Part shown: piece by piece, positions 1 through 7,712 of the stretch
Layout of the letters: every line of letters begins with the position of its first letter
Position numbering within the stretch: the first letter of the stretch is position 1
Source of the DNA: UBA4971 sp029551185
GTDB taxonomy: Bacteria; Bacillota; SHA-98; UBA4971
Direction of reading: 5' to 3'
NCBI GenBank assembly: GCA_035593725.1
Contig: DAOSZN010000036.1
Location: 1 to 16,207, forward strand
Length of the DNA stretch: 16,207 nt
Program-made: the position numbers and the translations under genes
The notes under the pieces: generated by a model
Told to the model about the DNA's origin: nothing
The model's database searches: none
The model's input: the letters and a program-made list of their open reading frames with translations, nothing else

Positions 1-24
1 AATATCATGGACATTCTTACCATT

Positions 25-53
25 ATTGTAGTTACATCGATATCCTAAGTCAA
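25..53 (-). promoter_or_regulatory. Sigma-A-type promoter reading out of the left edge
   Basis: On the minus strand TTGACT (53-48) and TACAAT (30-25) are separated by 17 bases, close to the vegetative consensus. Transcription would start near position 18 and leave the window. It therefore serves a gene divergent from rpsT that is not visible here. In many Bacillota the neighbour on that side is gpr or lepA; that is only an inference. Confidence 0.5.
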
Positions 54-86
54 TGTATACCACTTTGAGTACAGGGATTCGAAGTG

Positions 87-115
87 TTGCGCTTCCTATG
101 ATGTCATGGTAGAAT
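87..115 (+). promoter_or_regulatory. rpsT promoter (extended -10)
   Basis: TTGCGC (87-92), a 17-base spacer and TAGAAT (110-115), with TG at 107-108 giving an extended -10. The start would be near 121-122, leaving an rpsT leader of about 32 bases. It is the only good plus-strand promoter seen ahead of rpsT. Confidence 0.6.
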
Positions 116-153
116 TACTCTCGTAAATCTCTCATAGAAGGAGGTAGACTTTT

Positions 154-450
154 TTGCCAATCAATAGATCCGCGATGAAGAGAGCAAGAACGTCGAAGGT
201 ACGCCAGATGCGAAACGCGTCAGTCAAATCGTCTGTAAAGACTGCAGTGAAGAAGTATGAGGCAAGTCTTGAGGAAGGAGATCTTGTTCGCGCTTCCGAG
301 TTGCTTAAAGAAGCCTCCAGCGCTCTTGATAAGGCTGCGCAAAAAGGCGTAATCCACAGAAATCAAGCAAGCAGGCGGAAGTCCCGTCTTACCCGTAAGC
401 TTGCTGTAATGACCAAAGAAGCTGAATCTAAACAAGAGGGGCTCGCCTAA
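154..450 (+). CDS. rpsT: 30S ribosomal protein S20
   Basis: S20 is a primary 16S rRNA-binding protein of the 30S body, needed early in subunit assembly. The 98-residue, Lys/Arg-rich helical protein has the family pattern: an N-terminal stretch PINRSAMKRARTSKVRQMRN, a central acidic helix, and a C-terminal GVIHRNQASRRKSRLTRKL segment that contacts rRNA. The start is TTG at 154, fixed by AAGGAGGT at 138-145, 8 bases upstream; no ATG fits the family N-terminus. The E. coli rpsT gene also starts with UUG, where the weak start is linked to S20 autoregulation, so similar control is possible here. It is the only plus-strand gene and converges on holA; its TAA (448-450) overlaps the holA TAG by two bases. 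Confidence 0.97.
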   Translation: MPINRSAMKRARTSKVRQMRNASVKSSVKTAVKKYEASLEEGDLVRASELLKEASSALDKAAQKGVIHRNQASRRKSRLTRKLAVMTKEAESKQEGLA

Positions 451-461
451 GAGCGAGGCCC
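438..461. terminator. Hairpin over the rpsT/holA stop codons
   Basis: GGG(G)CTCGC (438-446) pairs with GCGAGGCCC (453-461) with one bulged G, giving about 8 bp and a 6-base loop (447-452) that contains both stop codons. On the minus strand it is followed by the fairly T-rich TCTTGTTTAGATT, so it may end the holA transcript. On the plus strand the following bases are not T-rich, so termination of rpsT here would be weak or factor-assisted. Confidence 0.45.
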
Positions 462-1487
462 GTCACACAGATAGAGCGTAAGTCTTTCCAAGATAACATG
501 GTCAGGCCCCCCGGAAGTCTTAAGTCCTATGTCCGCCTGAACCATTGCGCAAAAAGCCTTCTCGAGCTCCTCGAGGCGGAAGTTCTCTGCTTGGGCCAAG
601 CATTTGCGCGCAACGAATTCATGTACACCCAGAGCCTTCGCCACCTCTCGGGTTGACATCTTTTGAGCCTTCAGCGCTTTCGCTTTAAGAATAAGCCGTA
701 CCTGCCTGGCTATCAGGTATAGTATCCTTGGAGGCGTCTCTTTGAACATAAGAACTTGCGTAAGTGAACTGATAGCTTTTTGGGCATTCCTCTCCCCTAT
801 CGCATCAACAAGGTCGAAAATGCCGACTTCAGGCGCTCCTTGAACCACAGCCTTTGCGTGTTCAATTGTGATTCTTTTCTCCTTACCCAGTGCTATCCCA
901 GCATAATTATATGCTTTTTCCACACCGGCAACCAACTGCCGAAGGTCCGTCCCGAGGACGGTCACAAGATATTCTTGGGCATCCTTATCCATTATGATTC
1001 CTTTAGAGCGTGTGTATCCGGAGAGCCATCCTAGCGCCTGATTCGGGTAAAGACGTCGGTATAGTACAGCTCGGCCTTTCTTGGAGACAGTCTTAAAGAG
1101 CGCAGTCCTTTGATCGAGAGTGGACGCGACAAGAATTACAACGGTTGTGTCAGGCATTCTGTCCAAAGCTCGGCTAATTGATTTCCGATTATCCTCTGAG
1201 AAGTTGTCAAGATCCCAAATCAAAACAACGCGTCTGGTTGAAAGCATAGGCGGGGCCATAATTGCTGAGCCTATGTTCGATATATCAGATTCGCCTCCGC
1301 GGAACGCGGTATAGTTGAATTCCGAAAAATCCTTATCCACCACTGCGTCCGCCAGTTCCCGGGCTTTCGCGTCGCGAAGAAATTCTTCATCCCCATATAA
1401 CAGGTATACAGGCTTAAACTCGCCTCTTTTGATATCCATTGTTATTACGTCCAATTCAGTCGCCCCTTGCATCCTTCTCATTCTCAT
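447..1487 (-). CDS. holA: DNA polymerase III, delta subunit
   Basis: The delta subunit of the clamp loader opens the beta sliding clamp and loads it onto primed DNA, working with DnaX and delta-prime in the cytoplasm. The 346-residue protein has the usual length. PVYLLYGDEEFLRD near residues 26-39 is the family signature, a degenerate Walker A region that does not hydrolyse ATP. A RecA-like N-terminal half follows, then the helical lid and collar domain seen in IFDLVDAIGERN and ILYLIARQVRLIL. The start is uncertain: ATG at 1487 has AAAGGG 5 bases upstream, while an internal ATG at 1472 also fits the family N-terminus. It follows comEC by 65 bases, the usual comE-holA order, and ends against rpsT with overlapping stops. 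No separate promoter is evident. Confidence 0.95.
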   Translation of the reverse strand: MRMRRMQGATELDVITMDIKRGEFKPVYLLYGDEEFLRDAKARELADAVVDKDFSEFNYTAFRGGESDISNIGSAIMAPPMLSTRRVVLIWDLDNFSEDNRKSISRALDRMPDTTVVILVASTLDQRTALFKTVSKKGRAVLYRRLYPNQALGWLSGYTRSKGIIMDKDAQEYLVTVLGTDLRQLVAGVEKAYNYAGIALGKEKRITIEHAKAVVQGAPEVGIFDLVDAIGERNAQKAISSLTQVLMFKETPPRILYLIARQVRLILKAKALKAQKMSTREVAKALGVHEFVARKCLAQAENFRLEELEKAFCAMVQADIGLKTSGGPDHVILERLTLYLCDGPRS

Positions 1488-1552
1488 CTTATCCCTTTGG
1501 ACACGTCATCGCAATCCCTGCCTAGGAGGAGCAATGTAAAGAGCAGTTCTCA

Positions 1553-3973
1553 CTACAAGCGTGCTTTATAGAACCGCTGACTTCCAACTGACCTAACCCG
1601 GATGAGCCTTCCGTCAGTTCTCACAATAACAGCGCCGTCCAAATCAGTCCGGAATACTTCTGAGCCTGCTTCCTCCAGGATTTTTATAGTCGTCGGCGCC
1701 GGATGAGAGAAGGCATTCGGCCCTACGGATATTACTGACACTTGCGGCCTGATAGAATCTATAACGTCAAAGCTGAGAGAGTCTCTTGAGCCATGATGCG
1801 GCACCTTCAGCACACACGCCTCAAGGTTTTCTCCCATATCTACAATGGCATCCAGCTGCGCCTCTCCCGCATCTCCAGTCAAGAGCAACGTAAACTCCAC
1901 AAATTCCATCTTCAAAACCAAAGACAGATCATTAAGTCCGCTTGCCGCATAACCAATCCCGCTTCCGGAAGATGAGTCAATGCAAGGATTAAGAACGGCT
2001 ATTGCAATACCGTCTCCTAAGTCTATCCAACCACCTTGCACAAACTCAACTACAGGCACATTTTTTTCTTTTGCCAGATCTGCCAGGGCATAATCAATAT
2101 CAGGCACCATGTGCTCAGGAATTTTGGGCTTCATGAGCAAGCCTGCACGGCATGAGTCCATCACTGCGAAAAGGCCATTTATATGGTCGTAATGAGGATG
2201 AGTGCAAACGATGATATCTATATGGTTTATCCCTTTACGCCTAAGGAACGGCAGGATTATATCTCTCCCGGGATCCCAGGTCCTACCGGAAAGCCCACCA
2301 CCGTCTATGAGAAATGACTTGCCTCCGGCACTCTCGACGAAAATTGCATCGCCTTGACCCACTGCAAAAAAGACTATTTCAACCTCCGGACGCCTTGCCA
2401 CCTGATGTACGACAGATCCTAGCAAGAGTGCCAATATGAAAACAAGAATCAAACCCCCTTTGGCATATATCTTTCTCCGAAGATGCCTCGGCGCCCCTAT
2501 AGCAATAATCCCAAGGTAATACACGACCATGAACCAAAGCGGAGGCCTTTTTACTTGAAAGGCACCAAGAGGAATCCTTTGAAAGAAATTTATGGTTTTC
2601 TCAAGACCCAGTAAGATTAAACTGTTAGCTGCATTCAGCGCCAAAGCAGCATGGGGAAACACAAGTCCGACTAATGTAGCGGACAAGCCTATTAACACTG
2701 CTGCGCCTGCCATGGCTATACATGGAACATTGGCGACAATACCGATGGGGACAAATACCCCAAAATACCAGGCAACAAGAGGGGCTGCACCTGCCTGGGC
2801 TGCAACGGACAGGGCAAAAGCCTCAGACAGGCGATACCCGAGAGGCCGAAGCAACCTTTGGATTCTAGGATATAAGTGTGCTATAGCAAGGACGGTCAGA
2901 AATGAAAGCTGCGCTCCTGCGTCAAAAAGGGCAAAGGGATGTATAGCGAACATTGCAATGGCTGCCAGTACCAGAGCAGACCTTGGAGATATCTTTCGCC
3001 CGATGACTTTGGGAATAGCTGCGAATGAAAACATAAGGCTTGCCCTTACTATGGAGGCACGAAGACCGCAAGCGACGGCATATACCCAAATAACCACAAG
3101 GGCAACGGCAAGCCTCGCGTGGGGAGGAAGCCTAAAAGGCATAAGAAGAGTCATGACCGCGAGGGCCACATAACCTACATGAAGGCCGGAAGCGGCAAAA
3201 AGATGCGATGTGCCGGTAGATTCTAATGCAGGCTTCATATGAGGCGGCGCCTTCCCCAACAGCATCCCGGTAAGCATTCGTGCATGACGAGGCATAAGAG
3301 TACGCTCGCAAGTCCTGATTACTGTTTCCCTAAAAGACATTGCCGCACGCTTTATCAGGTTTGGCTTGCGCCAACCTAAAACATGAATATCAGCAATGTC
3401 CTCGACATAGAGTGTCCCGTCAAGTCTCCGACATGCCATGATCCTTCGCATATCAGGCTCACCCGGATTCAAAGAGACCCTAGGAAGATAGAAGCGTCCT
3501 GAAACACGTACAATGTCGCCTATCTGAAGTTGCAAGCGATCTGTCTGCTCACATGTTCCTGCAAGGAGTATGCGCATGCCTCTTACATCCATATCGCCCA
3601 AAGCAGACTCAGATGTCAAAACTGCCTTCCATTTCCCCTCATCATCTAATTCAGGCATATCAGTGATAATCCCTTGAAGTTCGCAAATCTTGCCGGAAAT
3701 CGGCAAAGCAAGTTCTCTCAAATTCTGCGTGCGCACTGCATGCACATTCATGAGCAATGCACCTAAGAGCATTGCAAAACACGCCATTTGTGCCTTTGTC
3801 ATGTGCCTTTTCAGCCTCTCTCGCTTTCCTGCGAAGAGCCGACCTACTATAAGGAAACTCGTTGCAGCAAAGCAACTTGCGACAGGCATAACTTGAGAGC
3901 TGTACACTCCCTTGAGAGCTATTCCCAACGTAAATGAGCAACCTATGAAGAGAAGACGGTCTTCAGCGGACAT
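1553..3973 (-). CDS. comEC: ComEC/Rec2 DNA-uptake channel protein
   Basis: ComEC is the inner-membrane channel that moves single-stranded DNA into the cytoplasm during natural transformation. Using ATG at 3973 gives 806 residues, a full-length protein. An N-terminal membrane pair and an OB-like DUF4131 region come first. The Competence domain (about 228-500) holds HLFAASGLHVG near 257 and GLRASIVRA near 303, with many membrane segments. A C-terminal metallo-beta-lactamase domain (about 530-806) has VGQGD (538-542), THPHYDH with ligands H592, H594, D596, H597, then TGD near 701 and PHHGS near 726. The residue before VGQGD is Ala where Asp is common. A GTG at 3979 is only 3 bases from the GGGGGT site; ATG at 3973 is better placed. 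It starts 22 bases after comEA. With no other competence genes in view, transformability is unproven. Confidence 0.95.
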   Translation of the reverse strand: MSAEDRLLFIGCSFTLGIALKGVYSSQVMPVASCFAATSFLIVGRLFAGKRERLKRHMTKAQMACFAMLLGALLMNVHAVRTQNLRELALPISGKICELQGIITDMPELDDEGKWKAVLTSESALGDMDVRGMRILLAGTCEQTDRLQLQIGDIVRVSGRFYLPRVSLNPGEPDMRRIMACRRLDGTLYVEDIADIHVLGWRKPNLIKRAAMSFRETVIRTCERTLMPRHARMLTGMLLGKAPPHMKPALESTGTSHLFAASGLHVGYVALAVMTLLMPFRLPPHARLAVALVVIWVYAVACGLRASIVRASLMFSFAAIPKVIGRKISPRSALVLAAIAMFAIHPFALFDAGAQLSFLTVLAIAHLYPRIQRLLRPLGYRLSEAFALSVAAQAGAAPLVAWYFGVFVPIGIVANVPCIAMAGAAVLIGLSATLVGLVFPHAALALNAANSLILLGLEKTINFFQRIPLGAFQVKRPPLWFMVVYYLGIIAIGAPRHLRRKIYAKGGLILVFILALLLGSVVHQVARRPEVEIVFFAVGQGDAIFVESAGGKSFLIDGGGLSGRTWDPGRDIILPFLRRKGINHIDIIVCTHPHYDHINGLFAVMDSCRAGLLMKPKIPEHMVPDIDYALADLAKEKNVPVVEFVQGGWIDLGDGIAIAVLNPCIDSSSGSGIGYAASGLNDLSLVLKMEFVEFTLLLTGDAGEAQLDAIVDMGENLEACVLKVPHHGSRDSLSFDVIDSIRPQVSVISVGPNAFSHPAPTTIKILEEAGSEVFRTDLDGAVIVRTDGRLIRVRSVGSQRFYKARL

Positions 3974-3995
3974 CTTCACCTAACCCCCGGTATCG

Positions 3996-4664
3996 TCAAT
4001 AGACTGTGATTAGACTCTTGAGGTCAGCATATTTCTTCTCACCTATCCCTCGGACTTTCATAAGATCTTCCGGCCGCTCAAACCTACCGTTTGTGGTTCT
4101 GAACTCAATTATCCTCTCAGCCAATGCCGGCCCGATCCCAGGAAGCTCCAGAAGCAGGCTTGCAGTTGCAGTATTGATATTGATTAATCCTGCCTGAGAA
4201 GGACCGGAAGCAACATCCGGCTCGCTTGCGAAAGGCAGAGGCGAAGAAGATATTTCCGGAATGTAGATCTGCATAGAATCAGTGAGCCTCATAGCCATAT
4301 TTACAGATTCTTCCATTGCCGAATCTAAGAGCCCTCCTGCGAGTTCCACTGCGTCCGCAACACGCGCATCCTTCTTAAGCGTGTAGATCCCGGAATTCTT
4401 TACTGCGCCGCATACATGAACCACTATGTCCTCGGATTTTTCTTCTGAATCGGGGCTCAGCTCACGTTCTGACTCCCAGTTTCCATCACATGTTGCGCTT
4501 TGGCCTACGCTTTCTGTCTCATCGGCATTTGCTGACACAGGACCTGGATAGACAACTATCGGCTTGCTCATGGCTCGTCTCGCTAATAAGACGATTCCGC
4601 CCACCAGAAGGGCTAAGAGGAGCAAAGACGCAGCTAATCTCTGTCTTTCCGTGAAATTCCACAT
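3996..4664 (-). CDS. comEA: ComEA, membrane-anchored DNA receptor for competence
   Basis: ComEA binds double-stranded DNA outside the membrane and passes it to ComEC. The 222-residue protein has one N-terminal membrane anchor (about 9-28), an acidic Ser/Glu-rich linker, a SLBB domain (about 80-136, starting IVVHVCGAVKNSGIYTL), and a C-terminal helix-hairpin-helix pair (about 159-222) with LPGIGPALAERI and VRGIGEKKY, the DNA-binding loops. A GTG at 4673 is in frame but only 3 bases from GGAGG (4680-4676); ATG at 4664 lies 12 bases away and is preferred with moderate certainty. comEC follows at once. The dCMP deaminase gene comEB, often between them, is absent. An upstream stretch of 312 bases separates it from leuS. 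Confidence 0.95.
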   Translation of the reverse strand: MWNFTERQRLAASLLLLALLVGGIVLLARRAMSKPIVVYPGPVSANADETESVGQSATCDGNWESERELSPDSEEKSEDIVVHVCGAVKNSGIYTLKKDARVADAVELAGGLLDSAMEESVNMAMRLTDSMQIYIPEISSSPLPFASEPDVASGPSQAGLININTATASLLLELPGIGPALAERIIEFRTTNGRFERPEDLMKVRGIGEKKYADLKSLITVY

Positions 4665-4699
4665 GAAATCCACTCACCTCCGATATAGGCAGCTGCACC

Positions 4700-4728
4700 A
4701 CTACAAAGCAATGGGAAAACTTGCACAA
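4700..4728 (-). promoter_or_regulatory. Possible comEA promoter
   Basis: TTGTGC (4728-4723), a 17-base spacer and TGTAGT (4705-4700) on the minus strand would start transcription close to the comEA ribosome binding site. The -10 match is poor. Read-through from leuS is the alternative source of comEA mRNA. Confidence 0.22.
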
Positions 4729-4862
4729 GTTATCTGAGATCTGTCTGCTGTTAAAGCTTCAACATGTGACCCTTGGCGCCTTCATGAAGAGGGTTATCCT
4801 TCATGATGGTTTTCAGGTGAGATTTAGGATGGATTTCATCCGGAGACACAAGGATATGACAA

Positions 4863-4900
4863 CCCCCCGCCATTCGATTTTCTTGTTCCTGGGCGGGGGG
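4863..4900. repeat. All-GC inverted repeat, 9-bp stem
   Basis: CCCCCCGCC (4863-4871) and GGCGGGGGG (4892-4900) form a perfect stem with a 20-base AT-rich loop. Neither strand has a real T-tract after it, so it is not a canonical intrinsic terminator. It could act as a transcript-end stabiliser for leuS or a pause site before comEA. Confidence 0.5.
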
Positions 4901-4935
4901 TAAACAGTCACGCCGGTTAAGCGTTTTTGGCCTTT

Positions 4936-4979
4936 CCACAGTCTTACATTCCGGTCTTGCACTCCGGCTTACACTGTGG
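4936..4979 (-). terminator. Hairpin just after the leuS stop
   Basis: CCACAGT (4979-4973) pairs with ACTGTGG (4942-4936), 6 bases after the leuS TGA, and an inner CCGG/CCGG pair is possible. The interior holds three imperfect 12-13-base repeats of the type TGYAAGnCCGGA. Downstream bases are A-rich rather than T-rich, so simple intrinsic termination is doubtful. It may instead be a 3'-end stability structure. Confidence 0.35.
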
Positions 4980-4985
4980 TTTTTC

Positions 4986-7481
4986 TCATTTTTGCGCTGT
5001 CACTATATTCACAAGCCTGTCACGAACCACAAAAACCTCACGAATGCTTTCGTTCTCTACAAGCTCAGAAACCTTGTCACGGGCCAAGGCTGCTTGTTTC
5101 AGATATTCAGAGTCTCTCCCTTTCGGCACACGCATCCTGTCACGAACTCGTCCGTTGATCTGAATCACGATTTCGGTTTCGCTCTCAACCAAGGCGCTTT
5201 CGTCAACAACCGGCCAGTCCGCCTCATGAACACTCCCGCTGTAACCAATCTCATGCCACAGTTCTTCAGTGATATGCGGCGCAAAAGGTGCAAGCATAAG
5301 AAGGACTGTCTGAACAGCCTCCTTCATAATATCCATTGCCTCATGTCCGGTCTTCGCTTCGTCCCGGAACTGGTACAATGAATTGACTAACTCCATTATT
5401 CCTGCGACAGCCGTGTTGAAGCTATACCTATCAAGGTCTTGTGTAACTTTTTTCAGGGTCGCGTGGACCTTCCTACGCATTTCTTTCTCTTTAGAATTAA
5501 GGTTTGACATATCTACTTGTACAACGTCACAGGAAGATGACAGCTCATCCCGGAACTCATACACAAGTCGCCAGACTCTCGCCAGGAACCGCGACGCTCC
5601 TTCCACGCCCTGCTCGCTCCACTCCAGATCCCGCTCAGGCGGGGACGCAAACAGTATGAAGAGTCTTGCGGTGTCCGCGCCGTAGGTATCCAACATTTCC
5701 TCAAGGCTTACTATGTTCCCCTTTGACTTTGACATCTTAGCGCCATCCTTCAAAACCATGCCTTGAGTAAGCAGGCGGGCAAATGGTTCATCGGTCTCAA
5801 GGAGTCCGATATCATGAAGAAACATAGTAAAGAACCTGGAATACATAAGATGCAAGATAGCATGCTCAACTCCGCCTGTATATTGATCCACAGGAAGCCA
5901 GTAATTGGCTATCTCCGGATCCCAAGGTTTGTCTTCCATTCTGGGACAGGCAAATCTAATAAAATACCACGATGAGCACATGAAAGTATCCATCGTGTCA
6001 GTCTCACGTCTTGCCGGGCCCCCGCACTTAGGACATTTCGTGTTAACGAACTCCGGTATGTCATTTAGCGGAGACTGCCCTGTAGGTCTGAACTCCACAT
6101 CCAGTGGAAGCCGAACAGGCAACTCTTCCTCAGGGACTCCCACAATTCCGCAGGAATCACAGTACACAATGGGAATAGGAGCTCCCCAGTACCTTTGCCT
6201 CGAAATCAACCAGTCACGGAGTCTGTAATTGACAGTCCGTTTACCTATGCCCCGACTTTCCATGAATTCAGCGACAGCGTCCTTGCCCGACTCACTTGCC
6301 ATCCCGTTAAATCCCGGTGAATTTACCATTATTCCTGCATCTTCGTATGCCTTGTCAGTTGCTTCCGAACATTCAGCTTGATTCGGGGGAACAATGACTG
6401 TTTTGATAGGAAGACCGTACTTCTTCGCGAACTCAAAGTCACGCATATCATGGGCAGGAACCCCCATAACAGCTCCTGTGCCATAGTGCGGCAACACATA
6501 GTTTGCGATCCATACCGGAATCTCCTGGCCGGACATGGGATTTACGGCATATACTCCGGTCGCTATCCCGATCTTCTCCGTAAGTTCGCTTGTTCTGTCT
6601 ATCTCGCTTGCACAAGTCACTTCCTCTATGAAATTCCTTATCTCTTGCTCCCTTGAAGAGCCTTCTATTATTTTTTCGACAAGATGATGTTCAGGCGCGA
6701 GCACGAGGTAGGTGACACCGAAAATCGTATCGTGTCTTGTGGTAAATACCGGAATGTCATCACCTGTATCCTTTAATTTGAAGACGACCTCTACACCTTC
6801 ACTTCTCCCAATCCAGTTTTTCTGCATCATCTTGACCTTTTCCGGCCAGTTTTCAAGCTTATCGAGATTCTCAAGGAGTCTGTCAGCATAATCAGTAATT
6901 TTGAAAAACCACTGTTCAAGTTCCTTATTTGTGACCTCGGTATCACACCGCTCACACAGCCCTTGGACAACCTGCTCATTAGCGAGAACTGTCTGGCACT
7001 TAGGGCACCAATTCACTTGCGCCTTCTTTCTGTATGCAAGCCCATGTTTGAACAATTGTAGGAAAAGCCATTGAGTCCACTTGTAGTATCCCGGATGATC
7101 GGACGCTACTTCTCTTCGCCAATCATAGCTTAAGCCCAAATTCATAAACTGACTGCGCATATGTCGAATATTCCTACCGGTCCACTCATACGGCGGAATA
7201 CCCCGTTCAATAGCTGCATTCTCAGCAGGAAGCCCAAAAGCATCCCACCCCATGGGATGAAGCACGCAAAAGCCGTTCATCCTCCTGAACCTGGCGATTG
7301 CGTCTCCGATAGCATAATTCCTTGTATGTCCCATATGGAGTTCGCCGGACGGATAAGGAAACATCTCCAACGCGTAGTACTTTGACTTAGTCCCATGGGG
7401 CTCCACATGGTATATTCCTTTTTCTTCCCAAATCCTCTGCCACTTGGGCTCAATTTCCCTAAAATCGTACTTATCCTTCAT
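4986..7481 (-). CDS. leuS: Leucyl-tRNA synthetase
   Basis: LeuS charges tRNA-Leu with leucine and edits mischarged products. ATG at 7481 gives 831 residues and the conserved start MKDKYDFREIEPKWQ; AAGGTGG lies 6 bases upstream. Open codons further upstream are not used. The class I signatures are HMGH (49-52) and KMSKS (582-586). Zinc-type pairs CPKC (159-162) and CERC (176-179) precede the CP1 editing domain, with WIGRSEG at 223 and the threonine-rich motif TTRHDT at 247, where most relatives have TTRPDT. VPAHD carries the editing aspartate. An anticodon-binding domain and the C-terminal tRNA-contact domain (ending near VVRDRLVNIVTAQK) are complete. A leucine T-box leader precedes it, so it should be induced when uncharged tRNA-Leu accumulates. 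Confidence 0.98.
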   Translation of the reverse strand: MKDKYDFREIEPKWQRIWEEKGIYHVEPHGTKSKYYALEMFPYPSGELHMGHTRNYAIGDAIARFRRMNGFCVLHPMGWDAFGLPAENAAIERGIPPYEWTGRNIRHMRSQFMNLGLSYDWRREVASDHPGYYKWTQWLFLQLFKHGLAYRKKAQVNWCPKCQTVLANEQVVQGLCERCDTEVTNKELEQWFFKITDYADRLLENLDKLENWPEKVKMMQKNWIGRSEGVEVVFKLKDTGDDIPVFTTRHDTIFGVTYLVLAPEHHLVEKIIEGSSREQEIRNFIEEVTCASEIDRTSELTEKIGIATGVYAVNPMSGQEIPVWIANYVLPHYGTGAVMGVPAHDMRDFEFAKKYGLPIKTVIVPPNQAECSEATDKAYEDAGIMVNSPGFNGMASESGKDAVAEFMESRGIGKRTVNYRLRDWLISRQRYWGAPIPIVYCDSCGIVGVPEEELPVRLPLDVEFRPTGQSPLNDIPEFVNTKCPKCGGPARRETDTMDTFMCSSWYFIRFACPRMEDKPWDPEIANYWLPVDQYTGGVEHAILHLMYSRFFTMFLHDIGLLETDEPFARLLTQGMVLKDGAKMSKSKGNIVSLEEMLDTYGADTARLFILFASPPERDLEWSEQGVEGASRFLARVWRLVYEFRDELSSSCDVVQVDMSNLNSKEKEMRRKVHATLKKVTQDLDRYSFNTAVAGIMELVNSLYQFRDEAKTGHEAMDIMKEAVQTVLLMLAPFAPHITEELWHEIGYSGSVHEADWPVVDESALVESETEIVIQINGRVRDRMRVPKGRDSEYLKQAALARDKVSELVENESIREVFVVRDRLVNIVTAQK

Positions 7482-7553
7482 GTGCAACCACCTTCTCAAG
7501 AAGTAACAGTTACCCAAGAACACATAAATAATTCATGGGCACAATCCACCGAC

Positions 7554-7589
7554 AAAAAGAAAAAACCCCTCATCTCTAGGGACGAGAGG
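7554..7589 (-). terminator. T-box terminator upstream of leuS
   Basis: CCTCTCGTC (7589-7581) pairs with GATGAGGGG (7574-7566) over 9 bp, including two G-U pairs, with a 6-base loop. Then come six T, one C and five T (7565-7554). Its 5' strand is the part the antiterminator takes up when uncharged tRNA is bound. It is also the only clear terminator downstream of tRNA-Ala. Confidence 0.9.
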
Positions 7590-7636
7590 CCAATTCCCGC
7601 GGTACCACCCTCAGTTAGCAGAAAAGCATAAAAAAA

Positions 7637-7712
7637 TGGTGGAGACGATGGGATTCGAACCCACGACCTCATGAATGCCATTCACGCGCTCTCCCAACTG
7701 AGCTACGTCCCC
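7637..7712 (-). tRNA. tRNA-Ala, anticodon GGC
   Basis: A 76-base cloverleaf with an encoded CCA end. The acceptor stem GGGGACG/CGTCTCC contains the G3-U70 wobble that marks alanine tRNAs, and base 73 is A. The D-arm is GCTC/GAGC, the anticodon stem CGTGA/TCATG (one G-U) with loop ATGGCAT, anticodon GGC reading GCC and GCU. The T-arm is GTGGG/CCCAT with loop TTCGAAT. It has no convincing promoter of its own and appears to be made from the leuS leader transcript. A run of seven T follows the CCA, but the acceptor stem is not directly next to it, so it is a poor terminator. The gene sits inside the T-box. Confidence 0.97.

Larger units (their letters stand above)
4674..4985. other. leuS-comEA intergenic region (312 bases)
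   Basis: This gap holds two hairpins (listed separately), a weak candidate comEA promoter and no recognisable gene. A minus-strand reading frame of 62 codons (4751-4939, GTG start) and an overlapping plus-strand frame (4721-4903) are open, but neither has a suitable ribosome binding site or a recognised family, and both cross the hairpin stems. I treat them as non-coding. Confidence 0.5.

Noticed and set aside
2592..3173. 193-codon plus-strand frame inside comEC
   Set aside because: Antisense shadow of a well-supported gene; no family resemblance and no ribosome binding site.
4751..4939. 62-codon minus-strand reading frame between leuS and comEA
   Set aside because: GTG start without a suitable ribosome binding site, no recognised family, and it crosses the all-GC hairpin; an overlapping frame is open on the other strand as well.
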